From TMED26 sp002694075 (GTDB lineage: Bacteria > Pseudomonadota > Alphaproteobacteria > Thalassobaculales > Thalassobaculaceae), in the NCBI GenBank assembly GCA_036160575.1, contig JAYYDT010000005.1, positions 1 to 9,045 of the forward strand: a stretch of DNA of 9,045 nt, given 5' to 3'. The position numbers and the translations under genes are program-made. Within the stretch, counting starts at the first letter, position 1, and every line of letters starts with the position of its first letter. Under the pieces are notes generated by a model. That model worked only from the letters and a program-made list of their open reading frames with translations, had not been told where the DNA came from and made no database searches. Of this stretch, positions 1 through 5,518 are shown piece after piece.

Positions 1-16
1 TATACTTGCCGCGAGA

Positions 17-64
17 CAGCGCCGGTGACTGGCGCTGAGTGACTGAGAAACGAGTGTCTGGCGC
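17..64. repeat. Short hairpin and GTGNCTG direct repeats before the glycosyltransferase
   Basis: Positions 17-23 (CAGCGCC) and 31-37 (GGCGCTG) form a 7-bp perfect inverted repeat around a 7-base loop, with no T-run after it. Overlapping it are three GTGNCTG units starting at 25, 39 and 54; the first and third extend to an 11-base match with one mismatch (GTGACTGGCGC and GTGTCTGGCGC). They lie directly before the GTG start and could be leader structure or a repeated binding site. Function is unknown, and the window edge hides what lies upstream. Confidence 0.35.
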
Positions 65-1087
65 GTGGCGAAAATCCTTTTCGTGACCAGTAATTTTTTG
101 CCGCCCGACAGCTATAATGGCGTGGCCATCACGTTGGTTTCGCTGGCCCGCGCGCTCAGTCGGCGCGGCCATGACCTGACCGTTCTGGCCGCCGGCCACG
201 GCGCCGCGTCGCGCCACCGTGACCGGGCCGGCGTCGAGATATGTTTATTTCCCACCACCGGTGAAATCCTGAGAAGCTTGCGCGCAAACGCCGACGCGCT
301 TTGCGTCTGGCATGTCGGCGGACAATTTCCCCACCCCAGCCTTTTCAAGAGGCGCCGCACGCTGAGCTACATCTATGTGCACGCCCTTGGCCTCGGGAAC
401 GAGAACGGGGTGGTGGCGGTCAACGGCCGGCTCGGTGGCCAGGTGAGCTATCTCGCCAATTCAGGATTCACTCAGCGTCGCCTCCACGCGGCTTTCGACC
501 TGGCCACGCCGATCGTGCCGATTTTCACCGTGCCGGAGGATTACCGGGTCGATAGTGCGCGGCGCCACGTGTTGTTCGTCAACCCGTCGCGCGCCAAGGG
601 TGGCGCGCGGGTTTTGGCGATGGCCCGCGCCTTGCCGCATATCCCCTTTCAAATTCGCGAGGGGTGGGGCCATGAGGACATCGTCATTCGAGATTTTCGC
701 GCGGCCGCCGACGCCCTTCCAAACGTCACCTGGCTGCCGGCGACCGATGACATGCGCGCGTGCTACCGCGAGGCGGCGGTGGTCTTGGCGCCGAGCCTGG
801 TCGAGGAAACCTGGGGGCGGATCGTCAGCGAGGCGCAAGTCAGCGGCATCCCCGCCCTTGTCAGCGATCGCGGTGCCTTGCCCGAGACGGTGGCCGCCGG
901 CGGGGTGGTGATGGCCGCCGATGCGCCGCTCGCCGACTGGTGCGCGGCGCTGGCGCGGATGTGGGATGACCGGGCCTACTACGACCGGTTGGCGGCCGCC
1001 GCCCGGGCGGCCGCGATGGCGCCGACGCGCGCGCCAGAAACGGTGCTGGATCAATGGGAGGCGCTGTTCCGTGCCGCCGAAGCTTAA
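65..1087 (+). CDS. GT4-type (GT-B fold) glycosyltransferase
   Basis: The 340-aa product looks like a retaining glycosyltransferase of the GT4/group 1 kind, which moves a sugar from a nucleotide-sugar to an acceptor on the cytoplasmic side. The N-terminus has the usual beta strand (residues 3-8) followed by a loop and a helix carrying Asn-Gly (18-19). The C-terminal half begins with an FVNPSRAKGG stretch (171-180), the nucleotide-sugar domain start. The donor-site E-x7-E motif is visible as Glu248 and Glu256 within EETWGRIVSE, followed by SGIPALVSDRGALPE, a typical GT4 context. It is somewhat short for the family. I see no signal peptide or membrane helix. GTG at 65 is chosen because the first strand follows at once; the ribosome site before it is weak. 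The gene stands alone in the window and converges with purS. Donor, acceptor and pathway cannot be read from the sequence. Confidence 0.9.
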   Translation: MAKILFVTSNFLPPDSYNGVAITLVSLARALSRRGHDLTVLAAGHGAASRHRDRAGVEICLFPTTGEILRSLRANADALCVWHVGGQFPHPSLFKRRRTLSYIYVHALGLGNENGVVAVNGRLGGQVSYLANSGFTQRRLHAAFDLATPIVPIFTVPEDYRVDSARRHVLFVNPSRAKGGARVLAMARALPHIPFQIREGWGHEDIVIRDFRAAADALPNVTWLPATDDMRACYREAAVVLAPSLVEETWGRIVSEAQVSGIPALVSDRGALPETVAAGGVVMAADAPLADWCAALARMWDDRAYYDRLAAAARAAAMAPTRAPETVLDQWEALFRAAEA

Positions 1088-1326
1088 CCGTCGATGTCGA
1101 CGCGATAATTTTCGATCACGGTATTAGCCAGCAATTGCGCGCACATCGCCTCGACTTGGGCCGCCGCGGCGGCGCGGTCGCCTTCGGCCAAGTCGATCTC
1201 GATATATTTGCCCTGGCGGACGCCATCGACACCGGTGAAACCGAGGGCGTCCAAGGCGTGTTGAATGGCCTTGCCCTGCGGATCGAGGACGCCGTTTTTT
1301 AAGGTGATATGGACCTTCGCCTTCAT
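1084..1326 (-). CDS. purS: Phosphoribosylformylglycinamidine synthase subunit PurS
   Basis: PurS is the small subunit of the three-part FGAM synthase (PurS-PurQ-PurL), the fourth step of de novo purine synthesis; in known complexes a PurS dimer bridges the amidotransferase PurQ and the synthetase PurL. The 80-aa product matches the family in length and in its pattern: LKNGVLDPQGKAI near the N-terminus, LGF at 28-30, and VRQGKYIEIDL at 36-46. The frame is open further upstream, but ATG at 1324-1326 is chosen because the conserved first strand follows at once and a GGGGAG ribosome site precedes it by about 10 bases. It follows purC by 37 bp on the same strand, so the two are probably co-transcribed. 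Its TAA shares the TTAA at 1084-1087 with the stop of the converging glycosyltransferase. purQ and purL do not follow it. Confidence 0.95.
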   Translation of the reverse strand: MKAKVHITLKNGVLDPQGKAIQHALDALGFTGVDGVRQGKYIEIDLAEGDRAAAAAQVEAMCAQLLANTVIENYRVDIDG

Positions 1327-1363
1327 CGCCGACGCGCTCCCCAAAATTTTGGCCGTGGGCTGG

Positions 1364-2128
1364 TCACTGGACCACCGTCGGCCCCTTGATGTCCATCGGC
1401 CCGGCCTCCGGCAAAACGCCGAGGCGACGGGCGACCTCTTGATAGGCCTCTTCGACCTTGCCAAGGTCCCGGCGGAAACGGTCCTTGTCCATTTTCTCGT
1501 TGGTCGAGATATCCCACAGCCGGCAATTGTCGGGGCTAATCTCGTCGGCCAGTACCAGACGGACATCTTCTTCGCCATAGAGGCGCCCGAATTCCAATTT
1601 GAAATCGACCAATTTCAAGCCGACGCCGCCGAACAACCCGGTCAGGAAGTCGTTGACGCGCAACGACAGGCTCATGATGTCGTCGATGTCCTGTGGGTTG
1701 GCCCAGCCGAAGGCGGTGATATGTTCCTCGGCGACCATCGGGTCGTCGAGCTCGTCCGATTTGTAATAAAACTCGACGATCGAACGGGGCAGCAGGGTGC
1801 CTTCGGTCAGATTGAACCGCTTGGCGATGGAGCCGGCGGCGACATTGCGCACGACCACCTCGATGGGGATGATCTCAACCTCGCGGACCAATTGCTCGCG
1901 CATGTTGAGGCGACGCATGAAATGGTTCGGAATGCCGATCTCGGCCAGCTTGACCATCAAAAACTCGCTGATCCGGTTGTTCAACACCCCTTTGCCGGTG
2001 ATGATCCCGGTCTTCTTGTTGTTGAAGGCGGTGGCGTCGTCCTTGAAATATTGGATGAGCGTGCCGGGCTCGGGTCCTTCGTAAAGGATCTTCGCCTTGC
2101 CCTCGTAAAGCTTGCGTCGTCTGGCCAT
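1364..2128 (-). CDS. purC: Phosphoribosylaminoimidazole-succinocarboxamide (SAICAR) synthase
   Basis: PurC joins CAIR and aspartate with ATP to give SAICAR in purine synthesis, in the cytoplasm. The 254-aa length is typical of the bacterial enzyme. Visible family marks are KLYEGKAKILYEG (6-18, nucleotide-binding loop), DDATAFNNKK (30-39), the first SAICAR signature IIPIEVVVRNVAAGS (86-100), the second signature LVDFKLEFG (173-181), and ADEISPDNCRLWD (194-206). The frame is open to 2230, but ATG at 2126-2128 is preferred: conserved sequence starts right after it, and an AAGGA site (2136-2140) lies 7 bases upstream. It is the first gene of a leftward purC-purS unit and is divergent from the ATPase zeta gene, a pairing I recall from other alphaproteobacteria. 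Confidence 0.98.
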   Translation of the reverse strand: MARRRKLYEGKAKILYEGPEPGTLIQYFKDDATAFNNKKTGIITGKGVLNNRISEFLMVKLAEIGIPNHFMRRLNMREQLVREVEIIPIEVVVRNVAAGSIAKRFNLTEGTLLPRSIVEFYYKSDELDDPMVAEEHITAFGWANPQDIDDIMSLSLRVNDFLTGLFGGVGLKLVDFKLEFGRLYGEEDVRLVLADEISPDNCRLWDISTNEKMDKDRFRRDLGKVEEAYQEVARRLGVLPEAGPMDIKGPTVVQ

Positions 2129-2201
2129 CGTATGATCCTTCGCCGGCATCGCGCGATGCCCGCAGCGCTCCCGGGCGTCAGGCGCGGGGCGTGAGGCCGG
2201 T

Positions 2202-2230
2202 GATATAGCAAGTCGGGACGCTGAAAACAA
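2202..2230 (-). promoter_or_regulatory. Possible sigma-70 type promoter of purC-purS
   Basis: On the minus strand TTGTTT (2225-2230) is followed after exactly 17 bases by TATATC (2202-2207), about 75 bases before the purC start codon. The -35 box matches the consensus only at TTG, so this is a moderate candidate resting mainly on position and spacing. Confidence 0.35.
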
Positions 2231-2264
2231 TCGATAGCATCACCGCCTGTCTTTTTCGCGAAGA

Positions 2265-2308
2265 ATTATCCGAATAATCCCGCCGCGATCACGCCCTGCC
2301 CGGGCAGG
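2265..2308. repeat. Two small palindromes in the purC / zeta divergent control region
   Basis: ATTAT-CCGA-ATAAT (2265-2278) is a 5-bp inverted repeat in an AT-rich pocket, and CCTGCCCGGGCAGG (2295-2308) is a perfect 14-bp palindrome. Both lie between the putative purC promoter and the zeta gene. They could be operator sites for the divergent pair or chance palindromes in GC-rich DNA. The rest of the 246-bp gap (2129-2374) shows only the two ribosome sites and the promoter candidate. Confidence 0.3.
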
Positions 2309-2374
2309 TTGGAAGCGGGGCGGCCGGTGACCGATCGCCGCCCATGGCGACGATGACGGGAGGGGAGCCGCGCG

Positions 2375-2683
2375 ATGAGCGGATTTGACGAACGCGAAAA
2401 GGGCCAGGAACGGAAATTCGCGCAGGACGCCGAACTGCATTTCCGCGCCCGTGCCCGGCGCGATAAAAAACTTGGCTTGTGGATCGCCGAGAGCTTTCTG
2501 GACCTTGAGGAGTCCACCGCCGAAGCCTATGCCAAAGACCTGTTGGCGATGAATTTGGAGGAAAAGGGCGACGGCAATCTGATCGCCGCCGTGCTCAACC
2601 GGGTGGACGCCGTGGGCGGCGATTTGTCGGAATATCGTCTGCGCAAGAAAATGGACGCGCTGATGGCCGAGGCGATCCGCTAA
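2375..2683 (+). CDS. F1Fo-ATPase inhibitor zeta subunit (DUF1476 family)
   Basis: The 102-aa protein matches DUF1476, the family of the zeta subunit described from the Paracoccus denitrificans ATP synthase, which blocks ATP hydrolysis by F1 through its N-terminal segment. Visible features are the N-terminal FDEREKGQERKFA stretch (4-16), DAELHFRARARRDKKLGLW (18-36), and the helical C-terminal part with LRKKMDALMAEAIR (89-102). It is charged, helix-rich, and has no signal peptide or membrane segment, fitting a soluble F1-binding regulator. ATG at 2375 has a strong GGGAGGGGAG ribosome site ending 8 bases upstream. It is not linked to the atp operon here; it stands alone, divergent from purC and convergent with msrA. 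Strength of inhibition varies between alphaproteobacterial species, so the regulatory role in this organism is inferred from the family. Confidence 0.93.
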   Translation: MSGFDEREKGQERKFAQDAELHFRARARRDKKLGLWIAESFLDLEESTAEAYAKDLLAMNLEEKGDGNLIAAVLNRVDAVGGDLSEYRLRKKMDALMAEAIR

Positions 2684-2732
2684 TTAGGCGGCGACACCGT
2701 TTAGTGGCTGGCCCTGAACGGCGCCGGCGGGG

Positions 2733-3209
2733 TTAGCGGAACATCCCGCCGAAGCGGCCGCGCCGTTTGGCGATATATTGCTGGTGATATTCCTCGGCCC
2801 GCCAGAACAGCCCGGCCGGCGTCACCTCGGTGACGATGGGCGCGCCAAAATGGCCGCTGGCGTCGGCCGCCGCCTTGCTGGCGCGGGCGGCCTCGGCCTG
2901 GCCCTCGTCATAGGTGAAAATCGCCGAGCGATATTGCGTGCCGACATCCGGGCCCTGGCGGTTGAGGGTGGTCGGGTCATGGCAATCCCAGAACACCGCC
3001 AGTAATTCGTCATAGCTGACTTGCCGGTCGTCATAATCCACCTCGACCACCTCGGCGTGGCCGGTCATGCCGCTACAGACTTGCTCATAGCTGGGGGTGT
3101 CGGTGGTGCCGCCGCTATAGCCGACGGCCACGTCGGTGACCCCGGGAACCGTGCGAAAGCGTTCCTCGATCCCCCAAAAACATCCCGCGCCAAACATCGC
3201 CTTGGTCAT
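2733..3209 (-). CDS. msrA: Peptide-methionine (S)-S-oxide reductase MsrA
   Basis: MsrA reduces the S form of methionine sulfoxide in proteins and in free methionine, repairing oxidative damage. The 158-aa protein holds the catalytic motif GCFWG with Cys10, the conserved SYEQVCSGMTGHAEVVEV block (40-57, with Glu53 as acid/base), HDPTTLNRQGPDVGTQYRS (77-95), and WRAEEYHQQYIAK (136-148). Cys10 would be sulfenylated. The remaining cysteines are Cys44 and Cys76; the C-terminal tail ends GRFGGMFR and has none of the resolving cysteines found in the long E. coli-type enzyme, so Cys44 may resolve. ATG at 3207-3209 is chosen over the in-frame TTG at 3215 because an AGGGGGA site lies 7 bases before it. 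It has no signal peptide, so it is cytoplasmic. It follows the DMT permease by 84 bp, but its own promoter is likely. Confidence 0.97.
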   Translation of the reverse strand: MTKAMFGAGCFWGIEERFRTVPGVTDVAVGYSGGTTDTPSYEQVCSGMTGHAEVVEVDYDDRQVSYDELLAVFWDCHDPTTLNRQGPDVGTQYRSAIFTYDEGQAEAARASKAAADASGHFGAPIVTEVTPAGLFWRAEEYHQQYIAKRRGRFGGMFR

Positions 3210-3216
3210 CACCAAT

Positions 3217-3223
3217 TCCCCCT
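3217..3223 (-). promoter_or_regulatory. Ribosome binding site deciding the msrA start
   Basis: AGGGGGA on the minus strand lies 7 bases before ATG (3207-3209), a good distance. For the upstream in-frame TTG (3213-3215) it would be only one base away, which argues for the ATG. Confidence 0.75.
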
Positions 3224-3238
3224 AAGCTGTTCACCGCT

Positions 3239-3268
3239 ATCATATGATGCGCCGGGCGCCGACGACAA
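3239..3268 (-). promoter_or_regulatory. Probable sigma-70 type promoter of msrA with palindromic -10 region
   Basis: On the minus strand TTGTCG (3263-3268) and TATGAT (3239-3244) are 18 bases apart; the -10 box fits five of six consensus positions. Transcription would begin around 3232, giving a short leader of about 22 bases that contains the ribosome site. The -10 box lies inside a perfect 10-bp palindrome, ATCATATGAT (3239-3248), which could be an operator. Confidence 0.45.
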
Positions 3269-3293
3269 CCGGCGCGCGCGGCCCAAGGGGCGC

Positions 3294-4208
3294 TTAGGTA
3301 TTGTCGGGCTGGCTCGGCGCGGCCGATTTGCGGACCGCGTTGCGGCGCATCGTATAGGCCGAACTGGCGAGAATGATGACGGCGCCGAGGAAGGTCCAGA
3401 CGGTCGGGACCTCGGCGAAAAACCAAACCCCGATGAGGGTCGCGAAAAACAGTCGGAAATAGTCCATCGGCGCGATCGCCGCCGCCTCACCAACCGCGTA
3501 GGCCTTGATGTTCAGCCATTGTACCAGCGACATCAGGCCGCCGGCGCCGGCCACCAGGATCAAATCGTCGAGGCTTGGCGTCACCCAGTAATAGGCCGCC
3601 GGTCCGGCCATCACCACGGTCAGGAATACCGCTTGGTAGGTCATGATGGTGATCGGCCGGTCGACCTGCGACAAGGTGCGTAGGAAAATCATCAGCAAGG
3701 CGACCAGCAGGGCAGAGAGGATCGCCAGCAAGGCGTAGTAATTGACCCCTTCCGGTCCGGGCTGAACGATTACCAAAACCCCGATAAAACCCAGCACGGT
3801 CGCCGACCAGCGCCGCGGGCCAACGCTTTCATGCAGGATCAAGACCGCCAGCACGGTTGTGAACAAGGTGCGCGCGAAGCCGATGGCGGTGGCTTCGGCC
3901 AGGGGCAGGTGCACGAAAGCCGTGAACCCGGTGACCATGGCGATGGCCGAAACGCAGATGCGTAGGCCGTGAAGCTTGCCATGCTGGGTGCGGAACACAC
4001 CGGGGAAATCGCGGACGACGCCCGGCGCGAGGACCGCCAAAACCATCAATTGGCGCAGGAACAGGATCTGCACCACGCTCATACGCTCGCCCAGCACCTT
4101 GATGAAACTGACCATCACCGTCGCCACCAAGGTCGACAGGATGATCAAGAGAGAGCCGCGCAAATTACCCGGCAGCGCGAGCCAGCGCTGGCGTAAAACG
4201 TCGAACAA
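3294..4208 (-). CDS. DMT superfamily permease with two EamA domains
   Basis: The protein (304 aa from the chosen start) is an inner-membrane carrier of the drug/metabolite transporter superfamily with about ten hydrophobic helices, the usual EamA length. The first EamA half (about 18-150) ends with the hallmark run PLAEATAIGFARTLFTTVLAVLILHE (102-127) and a GFIGVLVIVQPG end (140-151). The second half (about 158-287) repeats this plan with GEAAAIAPMDYFRLFFATLIGV (240-261), an acidic FFAE turn (263-266) and a final helix ending TMRRN. The tail is short, basic and cytoplasmic. No ATG fits: the frame stays open to 4640, antisense to the next gene, while the first internal ATG lies inside helix 1. 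TTG at 4206-4208 with GGAAAGG before it gives the family length. Substrate is unknown; relatives export amino acids or metabolites, or import S-adenosylmethionine. It is divergent from the monooxygenase gene. Confidence 0.9.
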   Translation of the reverse strand: MFDVLRQRWLALPGNLRGSLLIILSTLVATVMVSFIKVLGERMSVVQILFLRQLMVLAVLAPGVVRDFPGVFRTQHGKLHGLRICVSAIAMVTGFTAFVHLPLAEATAIGFARTLFTTVLAVLILHESVGPRRWSATVLGFIGVLVIVQPGPEGVNYYALLAILSALLVALLMIFLRTLSQVDRPITIMTYQAVFLTVVMAGPAAYYWVTPSLDDLILVAGAGGLMSLVQWLNIKAYAVGEAAAIAPMDYFRLFFATLIGVWFFAEVPTVWTFLGAVIILASSAYTMRRNAVRKSAAPSQPDNT

Positions 4209-4213
4209 GTTTG

Positions 4214-4220
4214 CCTTTCC
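4214..4220 (-). promoter_or_regulatory. Ribosome binding site supporting a TTG start of the DMT permease
   Basis: GGAAAGG on the minus strand ends 5 bases before TTG at 4206-4208. It is the only start/RBS pair I found that gives a complete first EamA helix and a normal protein length, so it decides the start. Confidence 0.6.
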
Positions 4221-4293
4221 ACGGCGCCAGGGCCCGCCAAGGGGACGGGCGGGAAGGGACGCGCGAGTGTGCGGACGCCGCTGCGTCGCAAAG

Positions 4294-4299
4294 TTTATA
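4294..4299 (-). promoter_or_regulatory. Possible -10 box for the DMT permease gene
   Basis: TATAAA on the minus strand, about 86 bases upstream of the TTG start, is a good -10 match in otherwise GC-rich DNA. No convincing -35 box stands 16-18 bases before it, so it is a weak call. Confidence 0.25.
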
Positions 4300-4364
4300 C
4301 CCGATCGCCGGGCGGGTACAGCTTCCTGGCCAAGGGCGGGCGGCGGTGCTACCGTTTCTTGGTC

Positions 4365-4381
4365 CGGCGGCGTTCCCGCCG
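4365..4381 (+). repeat. Hairpin in the leader of the monooxygenase gene
   Basis: CGGCGG-CGTTC-CCGCCG is a perfect 6-bp stem with a 5-base loop, ending 19 bases before the ribosome site at 4401. No clear promoter for the plus-strand genes is visible in the 205-bp gap (4209-4413). The hairpin may be leader structure or chance in GC-rich sequence. Confidence 0.3.
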
Positions 4382-4400
4382 AGCCCATAAAAACCAAGAC

Positions 4401-4408
4401 GGGGGAGG
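4401..4408 (+). promoter_or_regulatory. Ribosome binding site fixing the GTG start of the monooxygenase
   Basis: GGGGGAGG lies 5 bases before GTG at 4414. It decides between this start and the open frame that reaches back to 3976 on the antisense strand of the DMT permease gene. Confidence 0.8.
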
Positions 4409-4413
4409 CGACA

Positions 4414-5517
4414 GTGAAACTCGGCCTATTCATGATGCCGTTGCACATGCCGACGCGCGACCTGCGCGCGGCCCTCAAAGATGACCAGGACCTGGTGGTG
4501 ATGGCCGACCGCCTGGGCTTCGCCGAAGCCTGGATGGGTGAGCATTTCGCGTCCACCGGCGAGCCGGTGACCTCGCCCTTGATCTTCAACGCCAGCGTGC
4601 TGGAGCGGGCGCCCAATATCCGCCTTGGCAGTGGCGTCATCAGCTTACCGCAGCAGCATCCGGCGGTGGTCGCCGGCCATGTCGCCTTGCTCGATCAATT
4701 ATCCGGTGGGCGGGTGATTTTTGGGATTGGTTCGGGCGGTCTGTCAAGCGATTGGGAAGTGTTCAACAACCTCGACCACGCCAAGCGCGGGCGCGCCATG
4801 TTGGAAAGCATCGACGTCATCTTGCGCCTATGGGCCGAGGGACCGCCCTTCGAGCACGCCGGCGAAAACTGGCAATTCGCGATGAAGGATTACGTCATCG
4901 ACGATCTGGGCGTCGGTCACATGATCAAACCCTTGCAACAGCCCCATCCGCCGGTCGCGGTGTCGATCCGTGGCCGCAACTCGGGCTTGGCGGTGCTGGC
5001 CGGTGAGCGCGGCTGGATCCCGATTTCCGGCAATTTCATCGACGCCGACGATATCGCCTGCCATTGGCCGCGCTATCAAGAAGGCGCCGACAACGCCGGG
5101 CGTGTCGCCGACCCGTCGATTTGGCGCGTCGCCCGTTCGGTCCTGGTCACCGACAGCGATAGTGAGGCCGATGACATCCTGGCCGATCCAGAGGGGGTGT
5201 TCAGCGACTATTACTATTATCTCAATACCCATATGAAACTGGCCAGCGGCACCCTCACTCAGCCTCACGACCCGGCCGCCGAGCGGGCCGAAGCGGTGAA
5301 AAAAGCCAAATCCCTGGTCATCGCCGGTAGCCGGCGGCGGGTTCTCGATCAATTAATCGCCTTTTGCGAACAGGTCGGCGACTTCGGTCATCTGGTGATC
5401 ACCGGCCACGACATGGACGGCCGGCATGAAATGTGGCGGCGCTCGTTCACCGCCATCGCCGAGGAAATCGCCCCCCGCCTGACGCAGCATCGCGAAGGCC
5501 GGCGCCGGGTCGCTTAG
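4414..5517 (+). CDS. LLM-class flavin-dependent monooxygenase (bacterial luciferase-like)
   Basis: The 367-aa product has the TIM-barrel plan of the luciferase-like monooxygenases, which use reduced flavin supplied by a partner reductase, plus oxygen, to oxidise organic substrates. Visible marks are the N-terminal strand KLGLFMMPLH (2-11), DRLGFAEAWMGEHF with Glu43-His44 (32-45), LGSGVISLPQQHP (71-83), and the flavin/phosphate region LSGGRVIFGIGSG (96-108). The C-terminal part has the usual SRRRVLDQLIAF helix (306-317) and a closing MWRRSFTAIAEEIAPRL. In architecture it resembles proteins annotated as limonene 1,2-monooxygenase-like, but such names are loose and the substrate is unknown. GTG at 4414 is supported by a strong RBS and by the first strand. 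No flavin reductase is in view. It heads a co-directional row with an MFS exporter, a hydrolase and a BetA-like dehydrogenase, consistent with a catabolic or detoxifying role. Confidence 0.9.
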   Translation: MKLGLFMMPLHMPTRDLRAALKDDQDLVVMADRLGFAEAWMGEHFASTGEPVTSPLIFNASVLERAPNIRLGSGVISLPQQHPAVVAGHVALLDQLSGGRVIFGIGSGGLSSDWEVFNNLDHAKRGRAMLESIDVILRLWAEGPPFEHAGENWQFAMKDYVIDDLGVGHMIKPLQQPHPPVAVSIRGRNSGLAVLAGERGWIPISGNFIDADDIACHWPRYQEGADNAGRVADPSIWRVARSVLVTDSDSEADDILADPEGVFSDYYYYLNTHMKLASGTLTQPHDPAAERAEAVKKAKSLVIAGSRRRVLDQLIAFCEQVGDFGHLVITGHDMDGRHEMWRRSFTAIAEEIAPRLTQHREGRRRVA

Positions 5518-5518
5518 C

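Noticed and set aside
461..1054. A 197-codon minus-strand frame inside the glycosyltransferase gene
   Set aside because: The translation is Arg/Gly/His-rich with no family pattern, while the plus strand has clear GT4 motifs.
1265..2194. A 309-codon open frame on the plus strand, antisense to purC and part of purS
   Set aside because: It mirrors the codon pattern of purC, a certain gene with full family motifs. Its translation shows no recognisable domain, and long antisense frames are expected in GC-rich genes where TTA, CTA and TCA codons are rare.
2240..2517. Short minus-strand frames (66 and 83 codons) over the zeta gene start and its upstream gap
   Set aside because: They overlap the DUF1476 gene antisense and show no family resemblance; the gap is better explained as a control region.
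2684..2732. Possible bidirectional terminator between the zeta gene and msrA
   Set aside because: Only an 8-bp CGGCGCCG palindrome is present, with no longer stem and no T-run, so a terminator cannot be supported.
3976..4413. A 146-codon upstream extension of the monooxygenase frame
   Set aside because: It is antisense to the DMT permease, gives an unnatural Arg/Thr-rich sequence, and the true start has a strong ribosome site 5 bases before GTG 4414.
4209..4640. A 144-codon upstream extension of the DMT permease frame
   Set aside because: It is antisense to the monooxygenase gene, non-hydrophobic and unlike any EamA N-terminus; the TTG at 4208 gives the family length.
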